Positions 33,008 through 42,174 of a DNA stretch of 64,000 nt are shown here, in pieces; position 1 is the stretch's first letter; the number at the start of each line of letters is the position of its first letter. The notes below the pieces were generated by a model that worked only from the letters and a program-made list of their open reading frames with translations, did not search any database and was not told the origin of the DNA. A program made the position numbers and the translations under genes. The stretch lies in contig CAWUSK010000007.1 of assembly GCA_963925035.1 (NCBI GenBank), positions 1 through 64,000 of the forward strand, read 5' to 3'. The DNA comes from UBA4466 sp963925035 (GTDB taxonomy: Bacteria; Bacteroidota; Bacteroidia; Flavobacteriales_D; Crocinitomicaceae).

Positions 33008-35098
33008 TTAGTTTGTTTTCAAGCCAACATATTGAAATGGCTTGTATTTGTCTCTGTTTCCAGCATCTTTTTCGTATGCTGGACCTTGAACAAGTTCTGA
33101 ACCAACAATCACAGTAACCTTTCCTTGAAGGTTTGGATTATTATCAAAATACTTCGTAAGTTCTTTCTTAATATTCTCAGCACGCACGTGAGCCAAATTT
33201 TGATTTGTTACGAACGTTGAAGTAGGAACATTAGAAGCTGAAGAGTATATAGTTACTACTACAGACTCTCGTCCATCAGCAATTTGTTTTGCAATTCCTT
33301 CAACAAATACTTTCAAGTCTCCTTCTGAAGTAGATATAACGTTTTTGTTGTAAGTAAAATAGTTCATGAATTCTAGCGGTTGGAATTCTGGTGTTTCTGT
33401 TGGATCTTTTTCGTCTGAAGGAATCAAGATAGTTCGCTTGTCAACATCAAGAATCAGTTCTTTGAATACTTCTTGGTATTCTTGTGTACATTCCGTTGTG
33501 AATCCATCTTGACCCATTATTTTTTCATCAGTAACGTTCATGTATTCCAACTTGTACGTTTTACATGGCTGCAATGCCGTCATGAAAAGACCATCTCTAA
33601 GTCTTGGATAGATCAAACGCGGTGAATCAGCATCGTCACAATTGACACATATTAAACGAATGTTAATTGCGAAATCTTCAGGAATTGGCTTGTCATCGAC
33701 AGTTTTAATTCTACCTTTTAAAACAGCGATATTATTCACCCCTAAGTATTCATTTTGAATTTCATAGATATCTTTATCACCTTGTCCACCATTACGAAAA
33801 GAAGTCATATATCCTTTCAATCCATCAATTGTAGTCGTATAGAATATATCGTCGTTAGTAGAATTAAATGGAAATCCAATGTTTTTTGATTCTTGCCAGG
33901 TTCCATCTGAATTCATTGAACTATATAAGATATCAAATCCTCCAATACTTTTTGCACCATTGGAAGCATAGTACAAGGTTTTATTATCTATAGAAATAAA
34001 TGGTGCGTCTTCATCATTTGGTCCGTTAATTCCAGGTCCAAGATTTACAGGCTTTGACCATTGGTCTCCTTCGAGTTTCATCATGTAAATATCACGACCA
34101 CCAAAACCACCTTTGCGATCTGACGTAAAAATGAACATTTGTTTATCGTGAGACATCATTGCGTGAGTTTCCCAATCGTCTGTATTTACACCTTCTAATT
34201 CTAGTTTCTTAATGTCTTCAAATTTCGCGTGGTAAAAATCTGTATAATAAATATCTCCGAAACCAGTCGTATCTTCATATAAATAGATTGTACGTTCATC
34301 ACTACTAACCGCAGATGTTGCTTCATTTCTAGTTGGCAAACAAAATTCTAGTCGAACTGGTTCTGTCCAACTAGAATCAAAATCCAAGTAACTTACATAA
34401 ACGTCTTCTGGGTATTGATTTATTGTTTCATCTTTGTACGCCTCTGTTTCACCATTAGCCCATGGGCGTCTTGATGTGAAGTATAACGCTGAACCATCGA
34501 GTGATACAACTGGACTATATTCAGCATATTCTGTATTGACTATATTACCTATGTTTCTTAAGAATACTTTTACTGGAGCAGCTATTTGCTGCTTTGCTAT
34601 TTGACATTGAGTCAATTTAAGTTTCGTAACAGGAATTAATTCAGAATTTTTCTTTGATTCTGAAATGAATTTGGTGTAGTATTCTTCTGCTTTGTCAATT
34701 TGTTGGTTTAAGTGATAGCATGAAGCCAAATGATACAAGGCATCGATTGGAGCATCTTGTTCTCTCGTGGAGTACATGTCATAGTTCGCTGAAATACTTT
34801 TAACCGCTATTTCCAAGTAATGAATCGCGGAAACATAGTCTTTACGAATTTCAAGTGACAAGTAACCTTTTCTATAATTATAATTTGGGCTTTCCGGTTT
34901 GAAAGTAATTAGTCTATCTGTTAAAATTTCAGCAAAGTATAGAAAGCCCCCTTGAGTGTACATTGAAGCTTCAGTAAGCAATTGCATTTCTGTCATGCTA
35001 AGTGCTTTACTACGTACGTCTAATGCTGTTTCTTGGCCAAAAGATAATGTCGCAATAAATAAACAAGTCGTGAGCGTAATCAGAAATTGTGGTTTCAT
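33008..35098 (-). CDS. PorE-like protein with degenerate OmpA-type C-terminus
   Basis: A 696-residue exported protein (signal peptide MKPQFLITLTTCLFIATLSFGQ). TPR-like helices run at about 30-165, a PD40 propeller at about 190-430 ('DDWETHAMMSHDKQMFIFTS', 'DEDAPFISIDNKTLYYASNG'), then a beta-sandwich, then an OmpA-like end at about 570-696. In that end the usual HTD motif reads YSSAS and the terminal NRR-like motif reads NRDKYKPF, so the peptidoglycan-contacting Asp and one Arg are missing although 'LAHVRAENIKKEL' still aligns with LSxxRA. It is a tandem paralogue of the next gene (similar N-terminal two-thirds). Function is probably in the envelope, perhaps T9SS-related. Confidence 0.85.
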   Translation of the reverse strand: MKPQFLITLTTCLFIATLSFGQETALDVRSKALSMTEMQLLTEASMYTQGGFLYFAEILTDRLITFKPESPNYNYRKGYLSLEIRKDYVSAIHYLEIAVKSISANYDMYSTREQDAPIDALYHLASCYHLNQQIDKAEEYYTKFISESKKNSELIPVTKLKLTQCQIAKQQIAAPVKVFLRNIGNIVNTEYAEYSPVVSLDGSALYFTSRRPWANGETEAYKDETINQYPEDVYVSYLDFDSSWTEPVRLEFCLPTRNEATSAVSSDERTIYLYEDTTGFGDIYYTDFYHAKFEDIKKLELEGVNTDDWETHAMMSHDKQMFIFTSDRKGGFGGRDIYMMKLEGDQWSKPVNLGPGINGPNDEDAPFISIDNKTLYYASNGAKSIGGFDILYSSMNSDGTWQESKNIGFPFNSTNDDIFYTTTIDGLKGYMTSFRNGGQGDKDIYEIQNEYLGVNNIAVLKGRIKTVDDKPIPEDFAINIRLICVNCDDADSPRLIYPRLRDGLFMTALQPCKTYKLEYMNVTDEKIMGQDGFTTECTQEYQEVFKELILDVDKRTILIPSDEKDPTETPEFQPLEFMNYFTYNKNVISTSEGDLKVFVEGIAKQIADGRESVVVTIYSSASNVPTSTFVTNQNLAHVRAENIKKELTKYFDNNPNLQGKVTVIVGSELVQGPAYEKDAGNRDKYKPFQYVGLKTN

Positions 35099-35207
35099 GA
35101 GCCTGGTTTTTTTTTAGAATTGTAAGTTACGTTTATTCAATAATTTATATACAAACTTAGTGAATTATTGAAAAATAAGAAAATTAGCAATAATTAGTTA
35201 TTAACGT

Positions 35208-37511
35208 CTACTTCTTGATAATCTTGAATTCAGTTCTTCTATTAGCCTGGTGCTGCTCTTCCGAACAATCAGTAATAATTTCACCTTCACACCCACAACC
35301 ATTAACCAATTGAGACTCTCCATAGCCCTTCCCTTTAATTCGTTTACCGCTGATAATACGGGACTTAATGTAATTCGCTGAGGAAATAGCTCTTCGATTA
35401 GATAACGCCTTATTATACGCTTCTGATGCTCTGCAATCCGTATGAGAACCAAGTTCAATCAAAACAGTAGGATTTTCATTCATGAACTTCACAATTTTAT
35501 CAAGTTCAAGTGCTGCGTCAGGTCTAATGTTCGATTTATCAATGTCAAAGTAGATTGGGTTCAATGCTAACTCAACACCAATTTCCACGCCAATTTCCAT
35601 TTGTTTTATCTTGTATTCAATTTCAATAAGCGGCTCCATGCCTAATGTTTTGCTCAGCACATCGTCCTGCGAGATGTAATCGTTCGCTTTGATTGTTATT
35701 TTGTAATTAAGCTTCTCTTGATAATCTTTTCCATCGGCAGCATTGGAAACAAATTTCCCCTGTGCGTCTGTTGTGTAAGTCTCAAATAATTGACTTGTCG
35801 TATTGTCGAAAAACTCAACTTTTGCACCTTGAATTGGTTTGTTTGTCGTTTTATTCAATACTACACCAGCAATCGTGTACTTCCCAATAATGTGATCCAT
35901 TTTAAGTGCGTCGTTTATTTGGTCGCAACTTGTTTTGATTGGATTCTTAGCAAGAACTTCAGCACCTTCTAGGAAGATTACATTGTAGTTTTTGCAACGA
36001 GACAATAAACTAAAATACCTTCCATTTATCAATCGAGGATAAATAGGGTTGGTGTCATCACAATCTAAGCATTCAATTCTAACAGATATTCTATCGGAAG
36101 GAGCTGAACCATCAGTTACAATGACTTTTCCGCCAATACTGCTGATTGCTTGATTGTCTATGTAATCATTTTTGATTTCATAGATGTCTTTTTCACCGTG
36201 ACCATTTTTACGGAAAGAAGATAAATAACCTCTTTGTCCATCAAAAGTTGTTGTATAGAAAATGTCATCACCTGTAGAGTTTACAGGGTATCCCATATTT
36301 ATCGGCGCAGACCAATTGTTCATATCATCACGAATTGCAACAAATACGTCAAATCCCCCCATACTTTTAATACTATTTGATGAAAAGTAAAGTGTTTTGT
36401 TGTCAACAGCAATAAATGGTGCGTCTTCGTCTTGAGGAGAATTGATTTCTGGCCCTAGATTTTGAGGTTCACTCCAACTTCCGTTCGGTAATTTAACAAT
36501 TCTGTAGATATCACGACCACCGTATCCACCTGGTCGATTAGATACAAAATAAAGGTCACGTCCATCTGGTGTTAAAGAACAATGCGTTTCCCAATCTTTT
36601 GAATTAACTCCTTTGTTCGTAAATTCTTTAATGTCTTCAAATTTATTGGTAGCAAATTCTGAATAATAAATATCTCCACCACCTGAACCATCATTGTATA
36701 TGTAAATTCGTCTTTCATCAGAACTTACAGAAATGGTTGCTTCGTTCAAATTACTTTTACAGAATTCTAATTTTTCCGGAGATGTCCACGCAATATCAGC
36801 ATCTAAATAAGTTACATAAATATCCTCTGGATAATTATGTAACCTTGGGTCACGAAACGGTTCAGAACTATCATCAGCCCATTTACGTCTAGATGTAAAA
36901 TACAAAGATCCACCGTCCAAAGATACAGCTGGAGCATATTCAGGCATATCAGTATTAACTATCTTGCCTAGATTATTTACTTCTATAGATTTTGGATTGT
37001 CCATTTCTTGCTTTGCAACATCACACTGAGCTATGTTCATTTGTGCTACAGCAATCAGTTCAGATTTTTTTAAACTATTGTCAATAAATAACTGATATGT
37101 TAACTTTGCTTTGTCAAGGTTTTCATCCAAGTGATAGCAAGCTGCTAAGTGATAATATGCATCTGGAGGTGAACTATTCTCTTTAGTTGAGTACATGTCA
37201 TAGTTTTTACTCACATCTTTAATTGCTTTTTCTAAATATGGAATAGCTGCGATGTAATCTTTTCTAGAATTAATTATCAAATATCCTTTTCGGTAATTGT
37301 AATTAGAATTTTCTGGTTGAATTGTTAATAATTTATCTGTTATTTTTTCAGCATTATAATAATAGTAATCCTGAATCATACTTGAGCATTCAATAAGCAT
37401 TTCTTGCTCTGAAGCTGAGTTTAAAAACTCTGTCATTTCTTCTTTTGTCATTTGACCAAAAGAAATTAACTGACTCAAAGAGAAGATAAGAAATACATAC
37501 GTCTTTTTCAT
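35208..37511 (-). CDS. PorE-like protein: TPR, PD40 propeller, carboxypeptidase-regulatory and OmpA domains
   Basis: A 767-residue exported protein (signal peptide MKKTYVFLIFSLSQLISFGQ). TPR-like region at about 30-170, PD40 propeller at about 190-440 ('DGGSLYFTSRRKWADDSSEP', 'DEDAPFIAVDNKTLYFSSNS'), a CarboxypepD_reg-like sandwich at about 545-615 ('IAGVVLNKTTNKPIQGAKVE') and a complete OmpA domain at about 640-767 ('IYFDIDKSNIRPDAALELD', 'IELGSHTDCRASEAYNKALS', 'HQANRRTEFKII'). A cysteine-rich insertion (GCGCEG...DC) lies before the last strand. The PG-binding Asp and Arg are intact. Upstream partner of the degenerate paralogue, 109 bases apart, probably one transcript. Confidence 0.88.
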   Translation of the reverse strand: MKKTYVFLIFSLSQLISFGQMTKEEMTEFLNSASEQEMLIECSSMIQDYYYYNAEKITDKLLTIQPENSNYNYRKGYLIINSRKDYIAAIPYLEKAIKDVSKNYDMYSTKENSSPPDAYYHLAACYHLDENLDKAKLTYQLFIDNSLKKSELIAVAQMNIAQCDVAKQEMDNPKSIEVNNLGKIVNTDMPEYAPAVSLDGGSLYFTSRRKWADDSSEPFRDPRLHNYPEDIYVTYLDADIAWTSPEKLEFCKSNLNEATISVSSDERRIYIYNDGSGGGDIYYSEFATNKFEDIKEFTNKGVNSKDWETHCSLTPDGRDLYFVSNRPGGYGGRDIYRIVKLPNGSWSEPQNLGPEINSPQDEDAPFIAVDNKTLYFSSNSIKSMGGFDVFVAIRDDMNNWSAPINMGYPVNSTGDDIFYTTTFDGQRGYLSSFRKNGHGEKDIYEIKNDYIDNQAISSIGGKVIVTDGSAPSDRISVRIECLDCDDTNPIYPRLINGRYFSLLSRCKNYNVIFLEGAEVLAKNPIKTSCDQINDALKMDHIIGKYTIAGVVLNKTTNKPIQGAKVEFFDNTTSQLFETYTTDAQGKFVSNAADGKDYQEKLNYKITIKANDYISQDDVLSKTLGMEPLIEIEYKIKQMEIGVEIGVELALNPIYFDIDKSNIRPDAALELDKIVKFMNENPTVLIELGSHTDCRASEAYNKALSNRRAISSANYIKSRIISGKRIKGKGYGESQLVNGCGCEGEIITDCSEEQHQANRRTEFKIIKK

Positions 37512-37555
37512 ATTCTTGATTATAATGAGGTAGTGGTTGGTTTTTTTGTTAAAAT

Positions 37556-38890
37556 TTAAAATTCACGATTTTCATCAAATTGTTCTAGGTAATCGGCTAC
37601 TCGTTTAACAAACATCCCCCCTAAAGCTCCATCAACCACGCGGTGATCGTATGAATGTGACAAGAACATTTTATGTCTAATCCCAATAAAATCTCCGTCT
37701 GGAGTTTCAATTACTGCAGGAACTTTTCTAATTGCTCCCAAGGCTAATATTGCAACTTGCGGTTGATTGATAATTGGCGTTCCCATTACATTCCCAAATG
37801 TACCAACATTTGTTACAGTATAGGTTCCTCCTTGAGTATCATCTGGTTTTAATGAATTTGTTCTAGCACTGTTTGCTAATTCATTAACCGATTTTGTTAT
37901 TCCAGTTAAGTTCAAGCGATCTGCATTTTTAATTACCGGAACGATTAGGTTTCCAGATGGCAAAGCCGTCGCCATTCCAATATTAATATTGTTTCGTTTG
38001 ATGATTTGAGTCCCTGAAACAGAAACGTTCACCATTGGAAAGTCTTTTATTGCTTTTACAATTGCCTCTATGAAGATAGGAGTGAAAGTAATTTTTTCAC
38101 CTTCTCTTTTTTGGAATACATCTTTTACTTTATTTCTCCAATTAACAATTTTCGTTACATCTGCTTCAACATAACTTGTCACGTGCGGAGAAACATGTGT
38201 TGACATAACCATGTGATCAGCAATAAGCTTGCGCATACGGTCCATTTCAATGATTTCATCATTTGGTCCAACAGTAACTACAGGTTCTTTAATGTTAGAT
38301 AAAAATCCGCTACCGATTGCCGCTGCTACCGGTGCCGGAGTAGTTCCATTAGTGGATGGCGCTATTACCTCAAAAGTTGCTGGCGTTGTTTTTGCCCCAC
38401 CATTTTCAATGAATGAAATAATGTCTTTTTTGGTTACTCTACCACCTTGACCTGAACCTGAAATCGTGTCGAGTTGATTGTATGTAATCCCTTCCTTTTC
38501 AGCAATACTTTTAACAAGTGGGGAATAGAATTTATCTGAATTTGAATTGTTTTCTAATTTGATTGGAGTAGTACTGTTGTTCGATTGAACCCGAGCAACT
38601 ACTTCTTTAATTTCTGTTTCAATCTTAGCCGCTGGTGCAGCTGCAGATGCATCTGTAGAAATAATAGCAATTACATCACCAACTTGGGCAACTTGGTCTA
38701 CTTCAAAAAATCGTTGTATCAACGTTCCTTCAGCTTCCGATGGAAGTTCATTATCAACTTTATCGGTAGCAACTTCAACCAAAGGTTCATCAAGAGCTAC
38801 TGAATCACCTACATTTTTTAACCAGTTAGTGATTGTAGCTTCTGTAACGCTTTCTCCCATTTTAGGAAGTCTAATTTCAATTTGTGACAT
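37556..38890 (-). CDS. 2-oxoacid dehydrogenase E2 (dihydrolipoyl acyltransferase)
   Basis: The acyltransferase core of a 2-oxoacid dehydrogenase complex. A lipoyl domain at residues 1-80 carries 'EVATDKVDNELPSEAEGTL' with the lipoyl-Lys in DKV. A peripheral subunit-binding domain lies at about 118-158 ('YSPLVKSIAEKEGITYNQLD', 'GGRVTKKDIISF'). The catalytic domain ends with 'LSHSYDHRVVDGALGGMFV', containing HxxxDG. The DKVDNE form and overall sequence fit branched-chain or 2-oxoglutarate E2 types better than PDH E2, which is encoded separately at 58250. Length is normal at 444. It stands alone, with E1 genes elsewhere. Confidence 0.92.
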   Translation of the reverse strand: MSQIEIRLPKMGESVTEATITNWLKNVGDSVALDEPLVEVATDKVDNELPSEAEGTLIQRFFEVDQVAQVGDVIAIISTDASAAAPAAKIETEIKEVVARVQSNNSTTPIKLENNSNSDKFYSPLVKSIAEKEGITYNQLDTISGSGQGGRVTKKDIISFIENGGAKTTPATFEVIAPSTNGTTPAPVAAAIGSGFLSNIKEPVVTVGPNDEIIEMDRMRKLIADHMVMSTHVSPHVTSYVEADVTKIVNWRNKVKDVFQKREGEKITFTPIFIEAIVKAIKDFPMVNVSVSGTQIIKRNNINIGMATALPSGNLIVPVIKNADRLNLTGITKSVNELANSARTNSLKPDDTQGGTYTVTNVGTFGNVMGTPIINQPQVAILALGAIRKVPAVIETPDGDFIGIRHKMFLSHSYDHRVVDGALGGMFVKRVADYLEQFDENREF

Positions 38891-38921
38891 ACTATATATA
38901 TTCTAAGACTTTTTCTGAGTA

Positions 38922-38952
38922 CAAAAATAACCCAAATTTCGTTTTTTTCAAC
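38922..38952 (-). promoter_or_regulatory. Putative promoter of the E2 gene
   Basis: On the minus strand GTTG and TATTTTTG are spaced by 19 bases, a near-consensus Bacteroidota promoter. It lies 32 bases upstream of the start at 38890. Confidence 0.5.
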
Positions 38953-38967
38953 TAAGTCGAAGATGAA

Positions 38968-40911
38968 TTATTGATCTAATTTTTTCCATGACTGCAGCAC
39001 AATGGCTAAATCTTTTCTTAATGAGTAATCTCTAGCGTACAATAAGTTTAATTTTTCATCAATTGAAGGTGAACTCATTTTATTGATATCACTAGGAAAC
39101 AGGAGACTCTGTTTAATTTTCGGAAGTCTTACATCTTGCTGAACAGCGATTTCTGAAAACCCTATAAAAGATATTTTACCTATGAAAATAGAGCTGATAT
39201 TTTTAAGAAATAAAACCTTATTCGAATAAAAGAAAATTAATAAGGGGGATATTAAAAACAAAAATGTTGAAGCACATAAATCAAACAAGCGTTTTTTCCG
39301 TTTGTTTTCCAAAGAAGTCAAGGTGTTAATATTCAAAACATAAAAATCTCCGGCTGTATCAATAGAGTTGCTACCTATAATGTGGTTGGCGTTTTTAGGT
39401 GCTATTTTGAAATCAATTTGCACACCTTTTAATTGTGACATCGTCTGAATTATCTCACTATACGCAACTGTTTTTGAGCAAAAAACAATTTCATCTGTTT
39501 CGTAGTTGCCTTTTTGAATTTCTTCAATTGTAATTGATTCAATAGACTCTACATGTTCGTTTGTTTCGTTGATTAAATTAATTATATGCTCTCTAGTTTT
39601 CGCTTCACCAACAATTGCAAATCTCTTTCTACTTCTCAGTTTTAGATTGTATCTTTTGCCAATGGCAAAGTGTAAAAATATACGTGAGATCAGGTAATAG
39701 ACAATTACCCATAGTGCTCCAGTAAAAATGAATAAGCGTGAAAACTGCAATGATTTTGGCAGAATAGCATATGCTAGAAGTATAAAAACTGTTCCCCAAA
39801 ACACTCCTTTAAGAAATTTAAAAACTCTATAAGGCGAATCGTATCCACCATTAAACAGAGTGGTAGCAAGCCATGTTAGAGCGTAGATTGGTATTGAATA
39901 AGCGATAAGCTCTCTGGGAAATTCAATGTTCGATATTTCCCAGTAATTGGTCAAGGCATACAATCCAAAAACGAGATATGTTAAATCAATTAATGGTAAA
40001 AATAACTGCTTGATTACGCGGACGATAATAGCGAAAGATGCCCTTAAGTAGATAGCTAAGTTGATAAGGAAAGAATACAATTGAGCATTTTTTCCACTGA
40101 AATGTTTTTTCGCAAAAATGATCATCGCACGGTAGAAAACGAAAACGTAATTCACTGAACTTTTCTTTGTACTTTCTCCTTTGTAATGAATAATCGTTGT
40201 GTCTGGATAGTAGTAATTATCGTATCCTCCAAGTGTTATTCTGTATGATAAATCGATATCTTCTCCGTACATGAAAAAATCTTCATCCAGCATTCCAACT
40301 TTATCTAGCGCATTTTTACGTATCATCATAAATGCACCACTTAAAACGTCTATTTCATTTATTTCAAATTCTGGGAGATGGCCCAAGTGATATTGACCAA
40401 AGCGCTTTGCCTTAGGAAACAAGGCGGAAAGTCCAAAAATCTTGTAAAATGCGACCATCGGAGTTGGAAGTCCTCTTTTTGATTCTGGAAGAAAACATCC
40501 TTTTCCATCAATCATTCGAACACCAAGTCCTCCACTTGATGGAGTTTTGTCCATGAAGTCAATCGTTTTGATAAACGTATCTTCTTCAACTACGGTGTCG
40601 GGATTTAACAGTAAAACATATTCTCCCTTCGATTCTTTTATTGCCTGATTATTGGCCTTAGAAAATCCACCATTAAATTTATTTGCAATTAACCTGAATT
40701 GAGGGTATTTCTTCTCAAGCATTTTTAGTGAGCCATCAACGGAATTATTGTCCACAATAATTACTTCAGCAGATACGTTTTTAGTCGCTTTTACAATTGA
40801 ATCAAGACATTGGTCTAGGAAGTATTCAACGTTATAGTTAACGATGATAATACTGATTTTGTATGTGTATTTTTCTACCAAATTATAAAACAGCGATGCA
40901 CGAAATTTCAA
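38968..40911 (-). CDS. GT2 glycosyltransferase fused to a degenerate polyprenyl glycosylphosphotransferase-like region
   Basis: A 647-residue protein. Residues about 18-260 are a family 2 glycosyltransferase of the rhamnosyltransferase type: 'ISIIIVNYNVEYFLDQCLDS', 'VIIVDNNSVDGS', 'LLLNPDTVVEEDTF' (DxD-like), 'DVLSGAFMMIRKNAL' and 'DEDFFMYGEDIDLSYRI'. Five or so membrane helices follow (about 285-430), then a Rossmann-like part ('RFAIVGEAKTREHIINLINE', about 442), then 'KRKKRLFDLCASTFLFLISP' and 'GKISFIGFSE', which match the start and the GDMSLVGPRP part of sugar transferases, with the catalytic QxRxGxxGxxFxxxKFR segment lacking. No ATG fits; the frame opens with TTG at 40911 within ridA, and another TTG at 40881 is possible. 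Coupled to ridA. Confidence 0.82.
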   Translation of the reverse strand: MKFRASLFYNLVEKYTYKISIIIVNYNVEYFLDQCLDSIVKATKNVSAEVIIVDNNSVDGSLKMLEKKYPQFRLIANKFNGGFSKANNQAIKESKGEYVLLLNPDTVVEEDTFIKTIDFMDKTPSSGGLGVRMIDGKGCFLPESKRGLPTPMVAFYKIFGLSALFPKAKRFGQYHLGHLPEFEINEIDVLSGAFMMIRKNALDKVGMLDEDFFMYGEDIDLSYRITLGGYDNYYYPDTTIIHYKGESTKKSSVNYVFVFYRAMIIFAKKHFSGKNAQLYSFLINLAIYLRASFAIIVRVIKQLFLPLIDLTYLVFGLYALTNYWEISNIEFPRELIAYSIPIYALTWLATTLFNGGYDSPYRVFKFLKGVFWGTVFILLAYAILPKSLQFSRLFIFTGALWVIVYYLISRIFLHFAIGKRYNLKLRSRKRFAIVGEAKTREHIINLINETNEHVESIESITIEEIQKGNYETDEIVFCSKTVAYSEIIQTMSQLKGVQIDFKIAPKNANHIIGSNSIDTAGDFYVLNINTLTSLENKRKKRLFDLCASTFLFLISPLLIFFYSNKVLFLKNISSIFIGKISFIGFSEIAVQQDVRLPKIKQSLLFPSDINKMSSPSIDEKLNLLYARDYSLRKDLAIVLQSWKKLDQ

Positions 40912-41260
40912 TTGCTACGTCCAAAGGTAATTTAGACACTTGGACTGTTTCTCTTGCTGGTGGCAAAGAACGAAAATATTGGCTGTAAATTTCATTTACT
41001 TTTGAGAAATTATTTAGATCTTTTAGAAAAATGCTGCATTTTACAATGTTGTCCATTGTCATTCCTGCTTCAGTCACTAATACATTAATGTTTTGCATTA
41101 CTTGATTTGTAGCATTTTCAATTGAGTCTTCGACCAATACATTCGTTTTTGGATTCAACGGAATTTGGCCTGAAACGTACAATGTACCTGATTTTAATAT
41201 AGCTTGACTGTAAGGTCCAATTGGGGCAGGAGCGCCAGGAATTTGTATTGCCTTCTTCAT
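40883..41260 (-). CDS. ridA: RidA family enamine/imine deaminase
   Basis: A trimeric cytoplasmic protein that hydrolyses reactive enamine or imine intermediates released by PLP enzymes. It has 125 residues with 'GAPAPIGPYSQAILKSGTLY', 'VSGQIPLNP', 'GMTMDNIVKCSIFLKDLNNF' and the C-terminal 'PPARETVQVSKLPLDVAIEI', where the Arg binds the substrate carboxylate and the late Glu is catalytic. Length and motifs are those of RidA/TdcF. The GT2 fusion gene begins within its last codons or just after, so the two are co-transcribed without an obvious functional link. Confidence 0.95.
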   Translation of the reverse strand: MKKAIQIPGAPAPIGPYSQAILKSGTLYVSGQIPLNPKTNVLVEDSIENATNQVMQNINVLVTEAGMTMDNIVKCSIFLKDLNNFSKVNEIYSQYFRSLPPARETVQVSKLPLDVAIEISCIAVL

Positions 41261-41272
41261 TTGTTATTTTTG
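41242..41272 (+). promoter_or_regulatory. Promoter of the pabA/trpG gene
   Basis: TTTG at 41242-41245 and TATTTTTG at 41265-41272 are separated by 19 bases, a full consensus match. It overlaps the first codons of divergent ridA. The start at 41283 is only 10 bases past the box, so the leader is a few bases at most. Confidence 0.65.
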
Positions 41273-41282
41273 TGCAAGTTTA

Positions 41283-41852
41283 ATGAAAAAAAAGAGATTT
41301 TTGAAGCACGTATTACTTCTTGATAATTACGATTCGTTCACGTACAACTTGAAACATTACATTTCAAGTTTAGGCTGTATCGTTACCGTGGTTAGAAATG
41401 ATGAATTCGAGATGGATTTCTCGTCATTCACTCACATCATTCTATCGCCTGGACCTGGTTTACCAAAAAATGCGGGAGTGCTTATGGATGTTTTGAAAAA
41501 TATAAATGGTGATATTCCCGTGTTAGGAATTTGTTTAGGGATGCAAGCGATAGGGGAGTTTTTAAATGGAAATTTATATAATCAGCTTGAAGTAAAACAT
41601 GGTGTTTCAGAAATCATTAAGACGAAAAATTCACTACTTTTTGATAATATTAAAAGTGAGTTTGAAGTTGGCTTATATCATTCTTGGGCATTAGACGATA
41701 GCGGCGATTATTTAATTACGGCTAAATCAATTTCAGGAGTTGTTATGGCTATAGAAAATAGTGATTTAAAAATGTTTGGGGTCCAATTTCATCCAGAATC
41801 TGTATTGACAGAATGTGGAAAAGATATATTGAGTAACTTTTTAAAATATTAA
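41283..41852 (+). CDS. pabA: Glutamine amidotransferase, aminodeoxychorismate/anthranilate synthase component II
   Basis: A class I glutaminase supplying ammonia to a chorismate-using synthase (PabB or TrpE). 'HVLLLDNYDSFTYNLKHYI' opens the domain, 'ILSPGPGLPKNAGVL' is the oxyanion region, the nucleophile is in 'VLGICLGMQAIGEF' (Cys at about residue 81) and the His-Glu pair in 'FGVQFHPESVLTECG'. The gene is not beside pabB, trpE or trpD here, so pabA versus trpG cannot be separated by context. In the sequence it looks closer to the stand-alone pabA type, but that is a weak preference. Length is normal at 189, with a basic N-terminal extension. Confidence 0.88.
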   Translation: MKKKRFLKHVLLLDNYDSFTYNLKHYISSLGCIVTVVRNDEFEMDFSSFTHIILSPGPGLPKNAGVLMDVLKNINGDIPVLGICLGMQAIGEFLNGNLYNQLEVKHGVSEIIKTKNSLLFDNIKSEFEVGLYHSWALDDSGDYLITAKSISGVVMAIENSDLKMFGVQFHPESVLTECGKDILSNFLKY

Positions 41853-41861
41853 AAGGATCAA

Positions 41862-42128
41862 TTAATCCTTCATGCAATTTTCATAGAGTTTATCCCAGTA
41901 TGCGTCAACTTTTTCTTGATTTTTACTCTCGTTTTCTAACGTTTTGTTATAGTCTTGTGCATTCGGAAAATATTCAATAGTAGACTTTATAAAACAATCA
42001 CAGTCGAATAACTCGCTATCGCACTTGTCTTTAACGATTTGTTTACGCTCGTCATTCCATTCGTTTGGATTACCGCAAGATACCAGTGTAATTGTCAATA
42101 AACCAAGATAAGTGTAAATAGTTTTCAT
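41862..42128 (-). CDS. Small Cys-containing lipoprotein
   Basis: An 88-residue protein with a lipobox 'LTITLVSCGNPNEW' (lipid Cys at about residue 18). The mature part has four further Cys: two in 'CDSELFDCDCF' plus one adjacent, and one near the end in 'YENCMKD'. These could form disulfides in the periplasm. 'IKSTIEYFPNAQDYNKTLEN' suggests helices. Family not recognised. It lies convergent with pabA (9 bases between stops) and divergent from the chalcone isomerase-like gene. Confidence 0.6.
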   Translation of the reverse strand: MKTIYTYLGLLTITLVSCGNPNEWNDERKQIVKDKCDSELFDCDCFIKSTIEYFPNAQDYNKTLENESKNQEKVDAYWDKLYENCMKD

Positions 42129-42174
42129 TTTTTAAGTAATTTAGTTGCTCGCTAAAATAATTAAAACAAATTAG

